Origin: Candidatus Methanoperedens sp.
GTDB taxonomy: Archaea; Halobacteriota; Methanosarcinia; Methanosarcinales; Methanoperedenaceae
Assembly: GCA_023249275.1 (NCBI GenBank)
Contig: JAHFCV010000060.1
Span: 1 to 11,815 of the forward strand
Direction: 5' to 3'
DNA: 11,815 bases
The notes under the pieces: model-generated
Seen by the model: the letters and a program-made list of their open reading frames with translations, nothing else
Told to the model about the DNA's origin: nothing
The model's database searches: none
Part shown: piece after piece, positions 10,714 to 11,815 of the stretch
Layout of the letters: each line of letters begins with the position of its first letter
How positions within the stretch are numbered: the stretch's first letter is position 1
Program-made: the position numbers and the translations under genes

Positions 10714-11293
10714 CCTGGCGGGTTTTGATTTCACAAAGAGCATGACCCTGCTTGTAGAGAATATTGTTAAAACCCATCCTGCTTTCAGTCACATCAAACC
10801 TGAAAACGTTCTCGTTGCGATATCTCCTTCAAACGGCAGCAGGAACGGTGTTGTGGCAAAATTAAGACCTATGCGATTCGAAGGGGGTTCAAAAACCATG
10901 GTGCATCGCGGCTTTGAATATTTAGCGCCTGAGGTCAATATCAACGGGAACAGCATTTTATATGTCGTATATTTTCATTTGCCCCGTTTTCTGAATCATG
11001 GGGATTACAAAAATAAACTTGCAACTGTACTGCATGAATTATACCATATTTCCCCCCTATTTAACGGTGACATACGGCGTTTTTCAGGCAAGAACTTTGC
11101 CCACGGCAATTCACGCAAGGGTTATGATGGCTTGATAGAGGTCTTCACAGATGAATACATCACCTCAACACAACATCCAGAGCTGGGTCAATTTTTAAAA
11201 TACAGGTATTCTGAACTGAAGCGCAAACATGGCGCCATTTCCGGTGATATGATCAGAATCAAGAGGTCATTGAAGCCAATGCGAAACATTTAA
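10685..11293 (+). CDS. Putative HELYH metalloprotein (putative metallopeptidase-like)
   Basis: The 202-residue protein (shorter if the ATG at 10742 is used) carries HELYH at 117-121, a zinc-type HExxH motif on a helix (KLATVLHELYHISPLFNGD), followed by RRFSGKNFAHGNSRKGYDGL. The motif and the following ISP.FNGD..RF pattern recall the group annotated as putative phage-type metallopeptidases. The third ligand could be His140 or an acidic residue after it, such as Glu152. The N-terminal part (ENVLVAISPSNGSRNGVVAK) has no recognised domain. No signal peptide is seen, so it should be cytoplasmic. The long start overlaps the pgk end by 29 bases; the Met20 start would remove the overlap. Protease activity is not established; the motif could serve another hydrolytic or structural role. 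Confidence 0.72.
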   Translation: MQPGNSGKSSLAGFDFTKSMTLLVENIVKTHPAFSHIKPENVLVAISPSNGSRNGVVAKLRPMRFEGGSKTMVHRGFEYLAPEVNINGNSILYVVYFHLPRFLNHGDYKNKLATVLHELYHISPLFNGDIRRFSGKNFAHGNSRKGYDGLIEVFTDEYITSTQHPELGQFLKYRYSELKRKHGAISGDMIRIKRSLKPMRNI

Positions 11294-11321
11294 CCATGTG
11301 GGATAATATTACGGCACCAGA

Positions 11322-11815
11322 ATGAAAAAGCTCAGGATAGTTCTTCAAATAATTATCGGCATAGCTATTATTGCTTTTATTCTAAGAAAACTGAACATAA
11401 ACGAAGTGCTATTGGTTATCAAGCAAACCGACATCTTATTTTTCATCCTTGCATGCCTGTCCTACCTCTGCCTCAACCTTGTACTTGCATCCCGTTTATT
11501 CTACCTGCTGACCAGAATCGGGTATCGTATAAAATACCTGCCTGTCTTTCTCTCGCATATGGGAGGAATGATTGTGGGAGATATCACTCCGGGGCGGAGC
11601 GGATATTTTTTGACCCCCCCAATCCTGAAGAAAAATGCCGGCGTCCGGATTACCGACGGTATGGTATGCATTTTTGCACCTCAGGCTATTGAATTTATTC
11701 TAAAAGTTGCTGGAGCAGTCGCGGCGATTTATTATATCTCTAAACTTCCAAGTATCAGTAAGGATTTGCTCACTTCTGCCTGGCTTGGCATTGTTTTTTT
11801 ACTGATTGTAGGGAT
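11322..11815 (+). CDS. UPF0104/LPG_synthase_TM (flippase-like) membrane protein, 5' part
   Basis: The first 164 residues are present; the gene runs off the window. Hydrophobic segments lie at about residues 5-21, 38-58, 74-86, 117-139 and 153-164. The signature GDITPGRSGYFLTPPILKK (86-104) matches the conserved G.lTPGr.G...r..ll.k motif of UPF0104 proteins, the lysylphosphatidylglycerol-synthase membrane-domain family. In archaea these are often annotated as flippase-like or glycosyltransferase-associated integral membrane proteins and are thought to handle lipid-linked intermediates. Here the GR of the motif is kept, but the usual arginine of the following RAYLLKR-type stretch is replaced by TPPILKK. 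The start ATG 11322 gives a normal short cytoplasmic N terminus. The gap from the preceding gene is 28 bases, so it may share an operon with it. Confidence 0.85.
   Translation, partial: MKKLRIVLQIIIGIAIIAFILRKLNINEVLLVIKQTDILFFILACLSYLCLNLVLASRLFYLLTRIGYRIKYLPVFLSHMGGMIVGDITPGRSGYFLTPPILKKNAGVRITDGMVCIFAPQAIEFILKVAGAVAAIYYISKLPSISKDLLTSAWLGIVFLLIVG

Overview
The window is archaeal. A uL16/L10e ribosomal protein is followed by an aIF2-beta that carries the four-cysteine zinc motif and an extra C-terminal TRAM domain, as in Methanosarcinales. There is also an archaeal-type phosphoglycerate kinase, TATA-like boxes with few Shine-Dalgarno leaders, and lipoproteins with Pro/Thr linkers. Together these suggest a Methanosarcinales-type euryarchaeon, possibly of the Candidatus Methanoperedens (ANME-2d) kind. 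The lineage is inferred from sequence style, not from a database match.

Layout: 1-1074 holds translation genes (L10e 3' end, then aIF2-beta), separated by a palindromic element that runs up to the aIF2-beta TTG start. A remnant of a hexapeptide-repeat gene lies at 1077-1157 on the minus strand. 1313-4361 is a NitT/TauT-type ABC importer: lipoprotein binding protein, permease and ATPase. The binding protein appears circularly permuted (C-terminal half before N-terminal half). About 400 bases of stacked hairpins sit between it and the permease. They share sequence modules with the element before aIF2-beta, and the last hairpin contains the permease start codon.

4367-7147 is the most unusual part. 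Four same-direction copies of the first ~100 bp of one gene (protein start MPEN.KTEEFLQKLAPCIERG) bracket three unrelated toxin-antitoxin-like modules: a DUF3368-type PIN toxin with a UPF0175-like antitoxin; a DUF4258/DUF2283 pair on the minus strand; and a VapB-like/PIN pair. The pattern is repeat-TA-repeat-TA-repeat-TA-repeat. It looks like a cassette array or serial insertion at one recurring sequence.

7297-8760 is a probable operon: a carboxymuconolactone-decarboxylase-like protein without the AhpD cysteines, an unrecognised 100-residue protein with Cys-x-Cys and His-x-His motifs, and a TatD-related metal hydrolase starting inside the previous stop. A GC-rich hairpin region separates it from a convergent lipoprotein gene with a cupredoxin-like domain that lacks copper ligands. 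Then come phosphoglycerate kinase, an overlapping HELYH putative metalloprotein, and the start of a UPF0104/flippase-like membrane protein cut by the window end. No rRNA, tRNA, CRISPR array or transposase gene was seen.
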